64,000 bases of DNA from Candidatus Acidulodesulfobacterium ferriphilum (lineage in GTDB: Bacteria > SZUA-79 > Acidulodesulfobacterales > Acidulodesulfobacteraceae). The position numbers and the translations under genes are program-made. Positions within the stretch are counted from its first letter, which is position 1; each line of letters begins with the position of its first letter. Below the pieces are notes generated by a model, which was not told where the DNA came from, did no database searches, and was given only the letters and a program-made list of their open reading frames with translations. The stretch is taken from the NCBI GenBank assembly GCA_004195035.1, contig SGBD01000001.1, positions 664,368 through 728,367 on the forward strand, given 5' to 3'. Of this stretch, positions 51,737 through 61,641 are shown one piece after another.

Positions 51737-53212
51737 ATGATTAATAATAGTATAGCCATAAAAAACGCTTCGGCTGTTTCGTCAAATTCACCTGCTATAA
51801 GAACGGAAATGCCCGAATTAGTTAAGCTTATAGACCTCTCAAGATGCACCGGGTGCAAGGCTTGCGAGGTGGCGTGCAAGGAATGGAACAACCTGCCCCC
51901 GGATAAAACCGAAAACTTCGGAAGCATGCAGCTTCACCGCTCGCTTACTCCTACGACATGGACGATGGTATATTTTAACGAAGCCGTAATAGACGGAAAT
52001 GTCAAATACCTTATGAGAAAAAACGGATGCATGCATTGCGAAAATCCGGCCTGTCTTACCGCATGCCCTTCCCCTTATGCTATCGTTCAATATGAAAACG
52101 GCATAGTGGATTTCAATCAGGACAAATGCACCGGCTGCCAATTTTGCGTCTCGGCCTGCCCGTTCAATATTCCCCAATTTGACTCCGTATCCAATAGGGT
52201 ATATAAATGCACGCTTTGCATAGACAGAATAGACGCGGGGCTTCCCCCTTCGTGCGCCAAAGCCTGTCCTACTTCCGCTATAACATTTGGAGAAAAACAT
52301 AAGATATTGGACAACGCAAAGACGGAAATTAAAAAACTTGTAAAAAGAGGGTTTAAAAACGCAAAGCTATACAGCCCCAAAGGCGTCGGCGGAACCCATG
52401 TTATGACTATCCTTCCATACGGAAATAATACGGAAGATTACGAACTCCCAAAAAATCCCGAAGTTTCGCCGCTTACGACATTCACTAAGGGTCCGCTTGC
52501 GGTATTCGGAGGTTTATTTATGGGGCTGACCACTCTCGGTTCGTTTGCGCACCTCATAACCGCCGGACAGTCGAAAGCGCCGGAAGCTTTAGCCGCTAAA
52601 GAGGGCAAAGAGGAGGAAATAGACAGGCATAATCTTGCAACCAGAATTATTCACTGGACTGTGGCAATTTCCGCCGTTTTGCTCATTGTATCGGGGTTAT
52701 CCCTTTATTCCCCGAAACTTTTCTGGCTGTCAAATATCCTTGGCGGACCGCAGTCTTCCCGGTTCCTTCACCCGTGGATAGGGGTTATATTCCTTATATC
52801 GTTCGGCCTCCTTTTTATCAGATGGTTTAAGGATATGGCGATAAAGCCGTATGATATAGATTTCATTAAAAATATATATTCGTACTTGATTCATGACGAA
52901 AAAAATATCGTTAAATCGGATAAATTTAACGGCGGACAAAAGTTGGTCTTCTGGTGTTTTTCGGCGGGGCTCGCACTGCTTTTTATCTCGGGACTGTTTA
53001 TATGGTTTCCCGGTTTTTTCGGCTCCTTTGCGGCAAGATTCGGCCTTTTTCTTCACGAGTTGACGGCAATATTTTTTATAAGCGCGATAATAGCGCACTT
53101 TTATCTGAGCTTAATAGCCATCCCCGGTTCGCTCGCCGGCATGATTACGGGAAAAGTAAAATCGTCATGGGCAAGATTCCATCACGGATTATGGCTTAAC
53201 GGCAATAAATAA
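51737..53212 (+). CDS. Formate dehydrogenase beta-gamma fusion (FdnH-FdnI-like)
   Basis: 491 residues. The N-terminal ~245 form the Fe-S subunit: CTGCKACEVACKEW, CMHCENPACLTACP, CTGCQFCVSACPF and CTLCIDR...CAKACP give four [4Fe-4S] sites. One membrane segment (about 255-275) follows, as in FdnH. From about 300 to the end there are four membrane segments with His residues (IIHWT, FLHPWIG, LHELTA, AHFYL) of the cytochrome b556 subunit. In most bacteria these are two genes. It would carry electrons from formate to the quinone pool. It starts 12 bp after the alpha subunit. Confidence 0.93.
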   Translation: MINNSIAIKNASAVSSNSPAIRTEMPELVKLIDLSRCTGCKACEVACKEWNNLPPDKTENFGSMQLHRSLTPTTWTMVYFNEAVIDGNVKYLMRKNGCMHCENPACLTACPSPYAIVQYENGIVDFNQDKCTGCQFCVSACPFNIPQFDSVSNRVYKCTLCIDRIDAGLPPSCAKACPTSAITFGEKHKILDNAKTEIKKLVKRGFKNAKLYSPKGVGGTHVMTILPYGNNTEDYELPKNPEVSPLTTFTKGPLAVFGGLFMGLTTLGSFAHLITAGQSKAPEALAAKEGKEEEIDRHNLATRIIHWTVAISAVLLIVSGLSLYSPKLFWLSNILGGPQSSRFLHPWIGVIFLISFGLLFIRWFKDMAIKPYDIDFIKNIYSYLIHDEKNIVKSDKFNGGQKLVFWCFSAGLALLFISGLFIWFPGFFGSFAARFGLFLHELTAIFFISAIIAHFYLSLIAIPGSLAGMITGKVKSSWARFHHGLWLNGNK

Positions 53213-53226
53213 GGAGATACGAAACG

Positions 53227-54093
53227 ATGGATAGTTTTGAGCAGGTAATAAAAAATATCGACCTTAAGTTATATGCTTTAGGCAAAAGAAAGGAGGCGGG
53301 GGCAGACCTTGAAGGCGTATCCGACATTTATAAAAATATCCTTATTTCGCAAAAAAACCTTGTTTCAAAAATTTTAAAGGAAAATATTAAAGATATTTAC
53401 AGCTTGCCTTTGCCTGTAAGGGGGAAAACTTTTGACCGCCCGCTTATCGGAAACATGAATGTTAATGTTGCCTGCATAGCAAATCTGTTTGATTTTTTTA
53501 TTAAAAACATTCCGTTGCATAGCATTTCATCCGGTTTAAATAATGATATAGAAAAATATGCGCGCAATTTTTTTAATGATAATTATGATTATTTGACACG
53601 CCTTAAATCGGACGAGATTATTTTATTTGAGGGATTTTTAAGACCATTTTTGGAGTCTATGGCTATATGTATGAAAAATAAAGATGGTCAGGGTCTCAGC
53701 GAATATAATTCCAATGATAACCTCGATAATTTTAGCAATACCTGCTCTTTTTGCGGCAGTGAGCCTTCTTACGGTTTTTTAAAATCCGATGATGAAACGC
53801 AAAATTATTTAATGCTTGAATGTTCAAAGTGCGGAAGCGCATGGCGATATTACAGGGTTCAGTGTGTTTTTTGCGGCGAGGAAGACCCCTCTAAGTTAGA
53901 AATTTTCAAATCCGATGAATACGGCAATGCCTGTCTGCAATACTGCAAGATATGCAAAAATTATTTTAAGATAATCGACCTTAGAAACGACCAGACTCTT
54001 ATACCCGAGATTGAGGATATTCTTACTATCCCTCTCGATATCTGGATGCATAAAAATATGCCCTTAGAAATTTCCGCAAATACGGTTGCGTAA
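53227..54093 (+). CDS. fdhE: Formate dehydrogenase accessory protein FdhE
   Basis: 288 residues. Three zinc or iron motifs of the rubredoxin type are present: CSFCGSEP, CSKCGSAWRYYRVQCVFCGEE and CKICKNYFK. This pattern defines FdhE, which is needed for maturation of Tat-exported formate dehydrogenases. It follows the beta-gamma gene by 14 bp with an AAGGAG site. The N-terminal ~150 residues are helical. Confidence 0.93.
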   Translation: MDSFEQVIKNIDLKLYALGKRKEAGADLEGVSDIYKNILISQKNLVSKILKENIKDIYSLPLPVRGKTFDRPLIGNMNVNVACIANLFDFFIKNIPLHSISSGLNNDIEKYARNFFNDNYDYLTRLKSDEIILFEGFLRPFLESMAICMKNKDGQGLSEYNSNDNLDNFSNTCSFCGSEPSYGFLKSDDETQNYLMLECSKCGSAWRYYRVQCVFCGEEDPSKLEIFKSDEYGNACLQYCKICKNYFKIIDLRNDQTLIPEIEDILTIPLDIWMHKNMPLEISANTVA

Positions 54094-54111
54094 TATCTCC
54101 AAAAACTACAA

Positions 54112-54190
54112 AGCCACCCCCGGTTTATTGCATAATTTGTATAATTACATTAGCAAAACAAGCATTAACAATAACCGGAAAGGTGGTTAT
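54112..54190. terminator. Imperfect long stem between convergent genes
   Basis: The arms at about 54112-54130 and 54169-54190 (CCACC...CCGGTT and AACCGG...GGTGG) pair with a few mismatches around a long AT-rich loop. They lie between fdhE and the convergent beta-propeller gene and may end both transcripts. Confidence 0.4.
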
Positions 54191-54195
54191 GAAAA

Positions 54196-55614
54196 TTACC
54201 CTGTTATCTTCGAGGTCGGTATTGCATAAACCCAGCCGAAATTACTTCCGATAAACATCGTATGGTCAACTATAACCGCATTCTGCGGGCCGAAGCCGCC
54301 GTTGCCCGAAACATATACATGGATAATTTTTCCGTTCGCCTTATTCACCGCAAATATCTTTCCGTTGCCAACCGGAAAGAACAGGTCTTGGCCCTGAATG
54401 CTCGGGGCGGCTTTCATCCTGACATGCAATGGGGTTTTCCAAAGAATCCTGCCTGTTTTTGCATCTAAAGCATAAGCCGTAGCCGTAACCGGACTTCCCG
54501 TATAAACAACCCCTTTGTAAATCATCGGAACGGCATCTTTATTTCTTGGCGGCACAATACCCTCGCCAAGATTAGTTGACCATAAAATTTTTCCGTTTTT
54601 CGCATTGAAGCCAATTTCGACGCTTGAAGAACGATGAATGCCGGGGGCTTTATGTTCAATCTGTATGACGGCTATACCATTTTTTACGGAAACCGCGGGA
54701 GAACCGTCTCCCATTGAACTGGAAAACACCTCCTCCGGCATAACTTTCCATGCGAGTTTACCCGCATCGGCATTTACGGCATAAAGATAATTTGGGTGCG
54801 TTCCGCCCATAATAATTAAATTATGATACCTCGCAGCCGACGACATACTTACAAACGATTTAATATATACCTTCCATAAGAGTTTGCCTGTGGCGGCATC
54901 AAGAGCATAAATATGCCCGTCGCCGTTGCCGAAAATAAATTTATTTTTATAGTAAACACCCGTCGGCATATCTTCGCCTTTTGTGTGATAAGCCCAAACA
55001 AGATGGCCATTTTTTGCATTTAACGCATACACTCCGCTAATATCGACTCCCCTGATAACTTGAGCGCCCGGAACGCCGAATTTTACAGCATGGGAATATG
55101 CAAAAACAGAATTACCGCCTCCTACATATACCAATTCGCCCCTCGAAGTATTCGCAACAATAGGGGTTGACATAATTTGGTTTAAGACATTAGCCTTCCA
55201 GATAAGCTTCCCGTTTGCCGCATTAATGGCATAAACATAACCGTTATCATTTGGCGCAAAGACCACGCCTTTAACAACTGCAACGCCGATCGGTATGCCG
55301 ATAAGATCGCGGACATTGGTGATGCCGACATACTTCTTTTTAATCAGTGGTACAGGCATATCAAAAGGTATCGCGTCTTTAACCCCAAACTTCCAAGAAA
55401 CGGCGGCGGCTTTTTCACCGGATTTGTTAAATGTTGCGGCATGTCCCGGATTTAAAGCGTACATGTGCCAGCTTGACGGGTAAACCACGCCGGCTATGCC
55501 GGGCACGGAAGTAACGGACGGCTTGGAAACTTTTTTTGCGCATCCTGAAAGAAAAAACATTCCGCTGATTGCAATTAATGCAATCAGAGCAATGCCTGAT
55601 AAGTTCCTTTTCAT
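54196..55614 (-). CDS. PQQ-like beta-propeller lipoprotein
   Basis: 472 residues with lipobox FLSGC (Cys at about residue 25). The body consists of repeats of the type VYALNAKNGHLVWAY, ANGKLIWKA, ATGKLLWKV and KTGRILWKT, which form an eight-bladed propeller as in PQQ dehydrogenases and BamB. No PQQ- or calcium-binding catalytic residues were identified, so it is more likely structural or a binding protein. It is convergent with fdhE. Confidence 0.85.
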   Translation of the reverse strand: MKRNLSGIALIALIAISGMFFLSGCAKKVSKPSVTSVPGIAGVVYPSSWHMYALNPGHAATFNKSGEKAAAVSWKFGVKDAIPFDMPVPLIKKKYVGITNVRDLIGIPIGVAVVKGVVFAPNDNGYVYAINAANGKLIWKANVLNQIMSTPIVANTSRGELVYVGGGNSVFAYSHAVKFGVPGAQVIRGVDISGVYALNAKNGHLVWAYHTKGEDMPTGVYYKNKFIFGNGDGHIYALDAATGKLLWKVYIKSFVSMSSAARYHNLIIMGGTHPNYLYAVNADAGKLAWKVMPEEVFSSSMGDGSPAVSVKNGIAVIQIEHKAPGIHRSSSVEIGFNAKNGKILWSTNLGEGIVPPRNKDAVPMIYKGVVYTGSPVTATAYALDAKTGRILWKTPLHVRMKAAPSIQGQDLFFPVGNGKIFAVNKANGKIIHVYVSGNGGFGPQNAVIVDHTMFIGSNFGWVYAIPTSKITG

Positions 55615-55700
55615 TCTTGTCCCCCATTTTAATTAATTAAGATTAATTTTAACTCTCCTGCGGCGCTTCGCTTAAGGTTGGTAAAAAACACCCCATTATA

Positions 55701-57128
55701 TTATTTCCCGATGCAAAACTCTTTGAAAAGCTTATCGAGTATATCTTCATTTGTAACGCCGCCGATTATTTCATCCAGATAACAGGTAGCCTCCCTTAAA
55801 TCAATTGATATAAGTTCGAGAGGTTCCTTACGTTTATATTTCTCAATCCCTTTTTGTAATAAGTCGTAAGATTTTTCTAGTAATGCCTTTTGCCTTATAG
55901 TCGTAATGCTGACATCTTCTTTAACGCCGCTTTCTATTTTTAAAATTATATCGTAAAGGGCATCTTTTAACAAATCTATTCCGATATTATTTTTAACGCT
56001 CATCGAAACCAACTTTGATGATGCAAATTGATCAACCGCCTTCCTAAATAGCTCGTCCTTTTTATTTATTAAATCGCCTGGCGGCAATAAATCAATCTTA
56101 TTCAAAACTAAAATCACATTTTTAAGCTTGAGTATTTCATAATCTACGGTGAAATTAAAATCCGTAAAATCATCCTGCGCATCGCAAATATAAATTACTA
56201 TATCGGCTTTTTCGATTTGAATGTGCGTTAATTTTATACCTTCACTTTCGATTAAATCATTGGATTTACGCAATCCCGCGGTATCGACGACTTTTATCGG
56301 TTTATTGAATAAAAATATATTGTCTTCGATGTAATCCCTCGTGGTTCCGGGCATATCCGAAACGATTGCCCTGTTTTTTCCCAGCAAGGCATTTAAAAGA
56401 CTGGACTTTCCGGCATTAGGTTTTCCTGCTATAACAACGCTTAAACCCTGCCTGTTTAAGTTATAATTTTCATAAGAGTTAATCAAATCTTTAATTGAAC
56501 CTGCAAGATTATAAGCCGCTTTAAAGAACGCGCTATCTATATCTTTAAACTCTTCCTCCGGAAAATCGATTAACGCTTCCACCGCAGCCAAAAGATAAAG
56601 ATAATCATCTTTAACGGCTTTTATCCTTTTTTCCAGAAGGCCGTTTAATTCGTTGTTGGCAATCAAAAGCGTCTTTACCGAATTAGCCTTTATAATTTCT
56701 AAAATTGCCTCTGCCTTAATAAGGTTTATTTTGTTATTTAGGTATGCCCTTTTGGTGAATTCCCCGTTATAAGCAAGCCTCGCCCCCGATTTCAGTATGA
56801 TTTCAAGAATATAGCGCGTATTGAATATGCCTCCGTGGGGATATATCTCGAACATATCCTCGCCGGTGTATGAATCCGGACCTTTTATATAAATGCAGGC
56901 GGCTTCATCTATAAAGGAACCTATAAACGGATCATAAATCCTGCCGGCGTAAAAATAACGCGGCGTAAGCGGATAAGCGCTTTTGCCGTACGGCCTAAAA
57001 ATTTTTCCTATAATAGTTATAGAGTCTTTTCCTGAAGCCCGTATAATGCTTATAGCGCCCTCGCCGGCGGGGGAAGATATTGCGCAAATAGTGTCGATTT
57101 CTTTAAAAAGCGAGGATTTAACGGCCAT
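55701..57128 (-). CDS. mnmE: tRNA modification GTPase MnmE
   Basis: 475 residues. The GTPase domain has GKPNAGKSSLLNALLG, DMPGTTRDYIED, DTAGLR and NKIDL. The protein ends in FCIGK, with the conserved C-terminal Cys. The N-terminal domain binds a folate derivative. It works with MnmG on wobble uridines. The usual jag/khg gene between yidC and mnmE is absent here. Confidence 0.97.
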   Translation of the reverse strand: MAVKSSLFKEIDTICAISSPAGEGAISIIRASGKDSITIIGKIFRPYGKSAYPLTPRYFYAGRIYDPFIGSFIDEAACIYIKGPDSYTGEDMFEIYPHGGIFNTRYILEIILKSGARLAYNGEFTKRAYLNNKINLIKAEAILEIIKANSVKTLLIANNELNGLLEKRIKAVKDDYLYLLAAVEALIDFPEEEFKDIDSAFFKAAYNLAGSIKDLINSYENYNLNRQGLSVVIAGKPNAGKSSLLNALLGKNRAIVSDMPGTTRDYIEDNIFLFNKPIKVVDTAGLRKSNDLIESEGIKLTHIQIEKADIVIYICDAQDDFTDFNFTVDYEILKLKNVILVLNKIDLLPPGDLINKKDELFRKAVDQFASSKLVSMSVKNNIGIDLLKDALYDIILKIESGVKEDVSITTIRQKALLEKSYDLLQKGIEKYKRKEPLELISIDLREATCYLDEIIGGVTNEDILDKLFKEFCIGK

Positions 57129-57233
57129 TTTTAGCTAACCTTAAAGCCATATAAAGGCATATGGATTATATAATAACCATGCAACTAAAATAACGAAACA
57201 ACCTTGGATTTATCCAGTTTACCCGTCTAATAA

Positions 57234-58787
57234 TTAAGCAAATTTTCTATTAATAATATATTGTTGGGCGATGGTTAATATATTGTTAACCGTCCAGTAT
57301 AAAAGAAGCCCTGCAGGAAAGTGGATAAAAACAAAGGTAAAAACTATCGGAAGGATTAACATTATTTTAGCCTGAGTGGGGTCCCCGATAACGGGGTTCA
57401 TTTTTTGCGAAATCAACATGGTCAGCCCCATCAAAACGGGTAAAATATAATAAGGATCCTGGATTGAAAGATTATGTATCCAGAAGACAAACGGCGCGTT
57501 TCTAAGCTGTATGGACATTAAAAGCGTCATATACAAGCCGTAAAAAACCGGAATTTGCAATATCATAGGCAGGCATCCGCCGAAAGGGTTGACTCTGCTT
57601 TCTTTATAAAGTTCCATAATTTTTTTATTTAATTCTGTCTTGTTGTCTTTATATCTTTCCCTTAATTCGTTTATTTTAGGGGTTAACTTTTGCATCTGTT
57701 TCATCGATTTAAAACCCGTATAGGTAAGCGGATAAAAAACGATTCTTATGGCCAAAACAAGGAGTATTATTGCAAGACCGTAATTATGAACAAAGCCGTA
57801 AAAAAATTCCAGTACGTGCAATAAAATTATCGAGAAAAATCCAAAAAATCCAAAATCCAGAGTTGAATTAAGGCTGTGCCCCAGCGGCGTAAGCAGGGAT
57901 AATTTTTTTGGACCGCCGTAAACATTCAAAGAAATATCGGCGGTTTTTTTAGGAGAAACCAATACCGTTTTAGGAATTATAAAAGAGATTATTTCGCCGG
58001 TTTTTTTAACGGAAACGGTATTGCCGGGCGATACCGCCGCAAGCATAAAGTATTTTGAGTTAAAACCCGCAAACGAAATATCTCCTTTATATTTTGTGGT
58101 TTGGGTCGTATCAGGTGTTACAGAACCTTTATTAATATAAATAACCGGCGAAAAATTGATGTAATTTAAATTTTTAGAAACAGGTTTTAAGGTAGCCGAA
58201 AGAACATAATGACCCTTGAATATTATAGGTTTATTTGTAAGGTTTTTAATAGAAATGTCATTAGTTAAAAGATATTTTCCGTTTAAAAATTTATAGTCCT
58301 TTACTAAGATTATCTTATTATTAATATCGTAAAAAAATTTAATCGAATCTTTTTCTTTTTTTATGTTTACAAGCTTAAGGGACGATTGGGCATTTTGGGG
58401 AATAAAATTAATTATCTGCGCTGTTTTTTGCGTGTTTGCCAGATTAACCTTGTTTTCTAAATTTTTTTCGGTATATGAATAATTTAAAAGATTTAATTTG
58501 GAAACGGCGCCGTCTGGTATGTTAAACATTGCATAAATTTTGTCCCCTTTATATGATACGCTTTTGATGGATTGGACGGATTTTGATACGGCAATCAGCT
58601 TTTTAGATTTGGAAGGGGCATTTTTTTCTACGACAGGTTCCTTGGTCTGCGCCTGCGTAATCTTGCTGCTTGTAGCCCCCGGCTTGGTAACCGCGGCCTT
58701 GTTTTGCCCTGTATGGGGCATAAGATAGCCCCATGCTAAAATTAAGATAACGGATAAAATTGACGCGATTATAATTCTTTTTTCCAA
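57234..58787 (-). CDS. yidC: Membrane protein insertase YidC
   Basis: 517 residues. An N-terminal anchor (about 5-22) is followed by a periplasmic beta domain (to about 310), then five conserved membrane segments with GLAIILLVLAIRIVFYPLT, CLPMILQIPVFYGLY and PAGLLLYWTVNNIL. The long periplasmic domain is typical of Gram-negative bacteria. It inserts proteins in the inner membrane. It follows yidD by 21 bp. Confidence 0.97.
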   Translation of the reverse strand: MEKRIIIASILSVILILAWGYLMPHTGQNKAAVTKPGATSSKITQAQTKEPVVEKNAPSKSKKLIAVSKSVQSIKSVSYKGDKIYAMFNIPDGAVSKLNLLNYSYTEKNLENKVNLANTQKTAQIINFIPQNAQSSLKLVNIKKEKDSIKFFYDINNKIILVKDYKFLNGKYLLTNDISIKNLTNKPIIFKGHYVLSATLKPVSKNLNYINFSPVIYINKGSVTPDTTQTTKYKGDISFAGFNSKYFMLAAVSPGNTVSVKKTGEIISFIIPKTVLVSPKKTADISLNVYGGPKKLSLLTPLGHSLNSTLDFGFFGFFSIILLHVLEFFYGFVHNYGLAIILLVLAIRIVFYPLTYTGFKSMKQMQKLTPKINELRERYKDNKTELNKKIMELYKESRVNPFGGCLPMILQIPVFYGLYMTLLMSIQLRNAPFVFWIHNLSIQDPYYILPVLMGLTMLISQKMNPVIGDPTQAKIMLILPIVFTFVFIHFPAGLLLYWTVNNILTIAQQYIINRKFA

Positions 58788-58808
58788 AAAAATTCTCCAT
58801 TAAAAATA

Positions 58809-59033
58809 TTAGTTTCTGGGAACAGGGTCGTATCCGCCTTTCGATAAAGGATTGCACCTTAAAATCCTGTACGAAGATAGATATAAAGCTTTGATAAAGC
58901 CAAAAGACTTAAAACATTCAAGCGCATACTCCGAACAAGTTGGATAAAACCTGCAGCTTTGCGGCAGTAAGGGAGATATCAATCTCTTATAAAAATTTAT
59001 TATTCCTATAAAAATTTTATTTAGAATTTTCAT
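58809..59033 (-). CDS. yidD: Membrane protein insertion efficiency factor YidD
   Basis: 74 residues. [19 protein letters not shown] and [14 protein letters not shown] define YidD. It overlaps the rnpA stop by 4 bp (ATGA) and precedes yidC, as in many bacteria. It helps insertion of membrane proteins by YidC and Sec. Confidence 0.95.
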   Translation of the reverse strand: MKILNKIFIGIINFYKRLISPLLPQSCRFYPTCSEYALECFKSFGFIKALYLSSYRILRCNPLSKGGYDPVPRN

Positions 59034-59362
59034 TTTATTAACAAAAACTCAAGTTCATCGGATAATTGGCGCTTGGAAGAAGGATGCCTTGCAATCAGGA
59101 TTGCGCAATCGATTTTTTTAAGGTTATATTGATTAAGCCTTATAAATTCTTTAATCTGCCTTTTTAACTTATTTCGCCTTGCCGAATTTAAGAGCTTTTT
59201 TTTAAAAGATATTAAAAATTTAAACCGATCGGATTCGGTATAAAAGATAATCGAGCTTTTTTGAAGTTTTTTACTGCCTTTATTAAAGATATAGTTAATA
59301 TATCCTTTATCTTTTAGTTTAAAACTATCCCTTAATTTAAACCTGATAGGTGAAATAGCCAT
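59030..59362 (-). CDS. rnpA: Ribonuclease P protein component
   Basis: 110 residues. The RNR motif is seen as [15 protein letters not shown], preceded by the beta-sheet strand [10 protein letters not shown]. It binds RNase P RNA for 5' maturation of tRNA. It is between rpmH and yidD, the canonical order. Confidence 0.94.
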   Translation of the reverse strand: MAISPIRFKLRDSFKLKDKGYINYIFNKGSKKLQKSSIIFYTESDRFKFLISFKKKLLNSARRNKLKRQIKEFIRLNQYNLKKIDCAILIARHPSSKRQLSDELEFLLIK

Positions 59363-59426
59363 TAAAGCCGGCGCTAAAAATAAATATATTTTTGGTAATC
59401 GATAAAAAATTTACAAGAGTAAAAAA

Positions 59427-59576
59427 TTATTTGGAACTTATAACGGGAACCAGTATCTTGCGCCCTTTTCTTCTGCGTCTTGATAAAACTAATCTTCCGT
59501 TCTTTGTACTCATGCGGCTCAAAAAACCGTGAGTTCTCTTTCTTTTTAATTTACTGGGTTGAAATGTTCGTTTCAT
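59427..59576 (-). CDS. rpmH: Ribosomal protein bL34
   Basis: 49 residues, read directly from the minus strand: [18 protein letters not shown] at the start, then [19 protein letters not shown] at the end with TAA at 59427-59429. It is strongly basic and matches L34, with the core RTHGFLSRM. It is the first gene of the rpmH-rnpA-yidD-yidC-mnmE run away from the origin. Confidence 0.95.
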   Translation of the reverse strand: MKRTFQPSKLKRKRTHGFLSRMSTKNGRLVLSRRRRKGRKILVPVISSK

Positions 59577-59618
59577 AAGGTTGCTCCAAACTAAATTTTA
59601 AAATTATGATAAATTTTA

Positions 59619-59647
59619 ATTAAAGCAAATAAGAATAAAGATGTCAA
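59619..59647 (-). promoter_or_regulatory. rpmH promoter
   Basis: On the minus strand, TTGACA (59642-59647) and TTTAAT (59619-59624) are 17 bp apart, about 43 bp before the rpmH start. Confidence 0.65.
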
Positions 59648-59899
59648 GAATTTTTATTTTCACACTTTAAAGCCAAAATATGCTATTATAAGGGTGCAAG
59701 AAGAAATTTATTCACTAACATATTGATTTTATTATAAAAAATTTATTATAATATTATTGAAATATATTTAAAAATTTGATAAGGTTTTAATTATCGCATA
59801 TTTTTATTTTGTTTTATTTTAAAATTTATTAAAAGTATTAAATTAATTTAAATAAATCTTAAATTTTAAAATATAACTTATCGTAATTATTATACTTTT

Positions 59900-59927
59900 A
59901 GAGTTATCAACAAGTGTTGATAACTCT
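59900..59927. promoter_or_regulatory. Head-to-head DnaA boxes in a 28-bp palindrome
   Basis: TTATCAACA (59904-59912) and its complement TGTTGATAA (59915-59923) differ from the DnaA box TTATCCACA at one base. They face each other with 2 bp between, and the dyad extends to AGAG/CTCT on both sides. It lies 52 bp before dnaA and may serve both initiation and autoregulation. Confidence 0.75.
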
Positions 59928-59978
59928 GTTTAATTCTAATATTCCTCTTATTATAAATAATACTAAAATAATAAATTT

Positions 59979-61391
59979 ATGGATTTTGTAGAACCTTTAT
60001 TGGAAGAATTAAGAAAAGAGATAGGCAGTAATAATTTTAATATCTGGTTTATCCCTGCCAATATTACATTAAATAAAAATACCATAACCTTTTCTGTCCC
60101 TAATAAATTCTTTAAAGATATTATAAACGAATCTTATAAAGATATTATTTTAAATATCTGGAAAAAACTAAACAATAACGATGAATTAAATTTTATTTAC
60201 GATATAAACGACGAAAACGGCTATGATATTAAAAATTATTATCAAAACCTGATTAAATTGGATAATAACAAAATTAATCAGGAAGAAAATAATGGCTGTT
60301 TAACCAGAGTATCTTTAACCGCGCAGCCTGATACAGAAAATAAACCTGCGAATAAAAAAAATCCTAAAAAGAATTATATAAATTTAAATCCCAAATACAC
60401 TTTCGAAAATTTCGTTATAGGCTCCGGAAATCAGTTTGCGCATGCGGCTAGCTTTGCCGTCGCCAATCTCCCCGGGCAAACATATAATCCAATGTTTATC
60501 TATAGCGATGTCGGGCTTGGCAAAACGCATTTGCTCAATGCTATCGCTAATAAAATACTTAAAGAAAAGGATTTAAATATATGCCTTGTTTCATCGGAAA
60601 AATTTACAAATGAAATGATTACTTCCATAAGGGATGATAAGATGGTAGAATTTAGGAATAAATATAGAAATGTCGATGTGCTTTTAATAGACGATATACA
60701 ATTTATTGCAGGAAAAGAACGCACTCAGGAGGAGTTTTTTTATACCTTTAATTCGTTATATGAAAACCAGAAACAGATCGTCGTTTCAAGCGATAAAATT
60801 CCAAGGGATATTATAAGCCTCGAAGAAAGAATAAGATCAAGATTTGAATGGGGATTAATAGCAGATATTCAACCGCCCGATTTTGAAACCAGGATAGCAA
60901 TCCTTAAAAAAAAGGCTTTCCTTAATAATATAGATTTTCCAGACGATGTTCTAAATCTTTTGGCGGATAAAATTAATTCTAATATAAGAGAATTAGAGGG
61001 CGCAATGATTAAAATCGCCGCCTTTTCGTCGTTTACCGGAAAACCTATTTCAATAGACCTTGCGAGAGAGGCTACTTTAAATATTTTAAAGGAAGAAGAA
61101 AAGGTTATTACGGCAGAGGCGGTAATAAAAGTTGTCTGTAATTATTTTAATATTAAAATCTGCGATATTAAATCAAATAAAAAATTAAAGGAATTTGTCG
61201 TTCCCAGGCAATTAGCGATGTATTTAATAAGGAATCATACTAATTTATCGTTTCCCGAAATAGGCGACAAATTTGGCGGCAAGGATCATTCATCTATTGT
61301 TTATGCGGTTAATAAAGTTAAAAAAATGCTAAAGAATAACGATGAATTAGAAAAAACTTTAGATACTATTATCAAAATAATTAAAAAATAG
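59979..61391 (+). CDS. dnaA: Chromosomal replication initiator DnaA
   Basis: 470 residues. Domain I (1-~80), a polar linker (~90-135), an AAA+ domain (~140-350) and a C-terminal DNA-binding domain with GGKDHSSIVYAVNKV are seen. The Walker A is YSDVGLGKTHLL, where the first Gly-Gly of most DnaA (GGVGLGKT) is Ser-Asp. Walker B is LLIDDIQF. It binds the origin boxes and melts DNA. The ATG at 59979 has no clear ribosome site. Confidence 0.97.
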   Translation: MDFVEPLLEELRKEIGSNNFNIWFIPANITLNKNTITFSVPNKFFKDIINESYKDIILNIWKKLNNNDELNFIYDINDENGYDIKNYYQNLIKLDNNKINQEENNGCLTRVSLTAQPDTENKPANKKNPKKNYINLNPKYTFENFVIGSGNQFAHAASFAVANLPGQTYNPMFIYSDVGLGKTHLLNAIANKILKEKDLNICLVSSEKFTNEMITSIRDDKMVEFRNKYRNVDVLLIDDIQFIAGKERTQEEFFYTFNSLYENQKQIVVSSDKIPRDIISLEERIRSRFEWGLIADIQPPDFETRIAILKKKAFLNNIDFPDDVLNLLADKINSNIRELEGAMIKIAAFSSFTGKPISIDLAREATLNILKEEEKVITAEAVIKVVCNYFNIKICDIKSNKKLKEFVVPRQLAMYLIRNHTNLSFPEIGDKFGGKDHSSIVYAVNKVKKMLKNNDELEKTLDTIIKIIKK

Positions 61392-61641
61392 TTTATATAA
61401 AATTAATAAAATATTGTTGATAAAAATGTTTAATTCATGTTTATATCGTGTTTAAAAAAAATAATTAAAAAAAATTAAACAATGTTTTTTAGAAAAGGCA
61501 TGAAAATTACACATACTATTAAACAATATATTATTTAATAATTCTAAATAGTTATAGAGTTATAAACAGATTAAACACCACTATTACTATTAGGTTTTTA
61601 AAATATTATTAAATTAATAATAATAATAGGAAAATTAAAAA
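61392..61641. other. dnaA-dnaN intergenic region with DnaA-box-like site
   Basis: 250 bp, AT-rich. TGTTGATAA at 61415-61423 is the same DnaA-box variant as at 59915. A TTATAAACA at about 61560 differs by more. With the pair upstream of dnaA, this could make a bipartite origin around dnaA. Confidence 0.5.

Larger units (their letters stand above)
59577..59978. other. Origin region between rpmH and dnaA
   Basis: 402 bp, very AT-rich, with long A/T runs from 59740 to 59890 that could be an unwinding element. It contains the rpmH promoter on the left and a pair of DnaA-box-like sequences at 59900-59927. Its position between rpmH and dnaA is the usual place of oriC. Confidence 0.75.
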
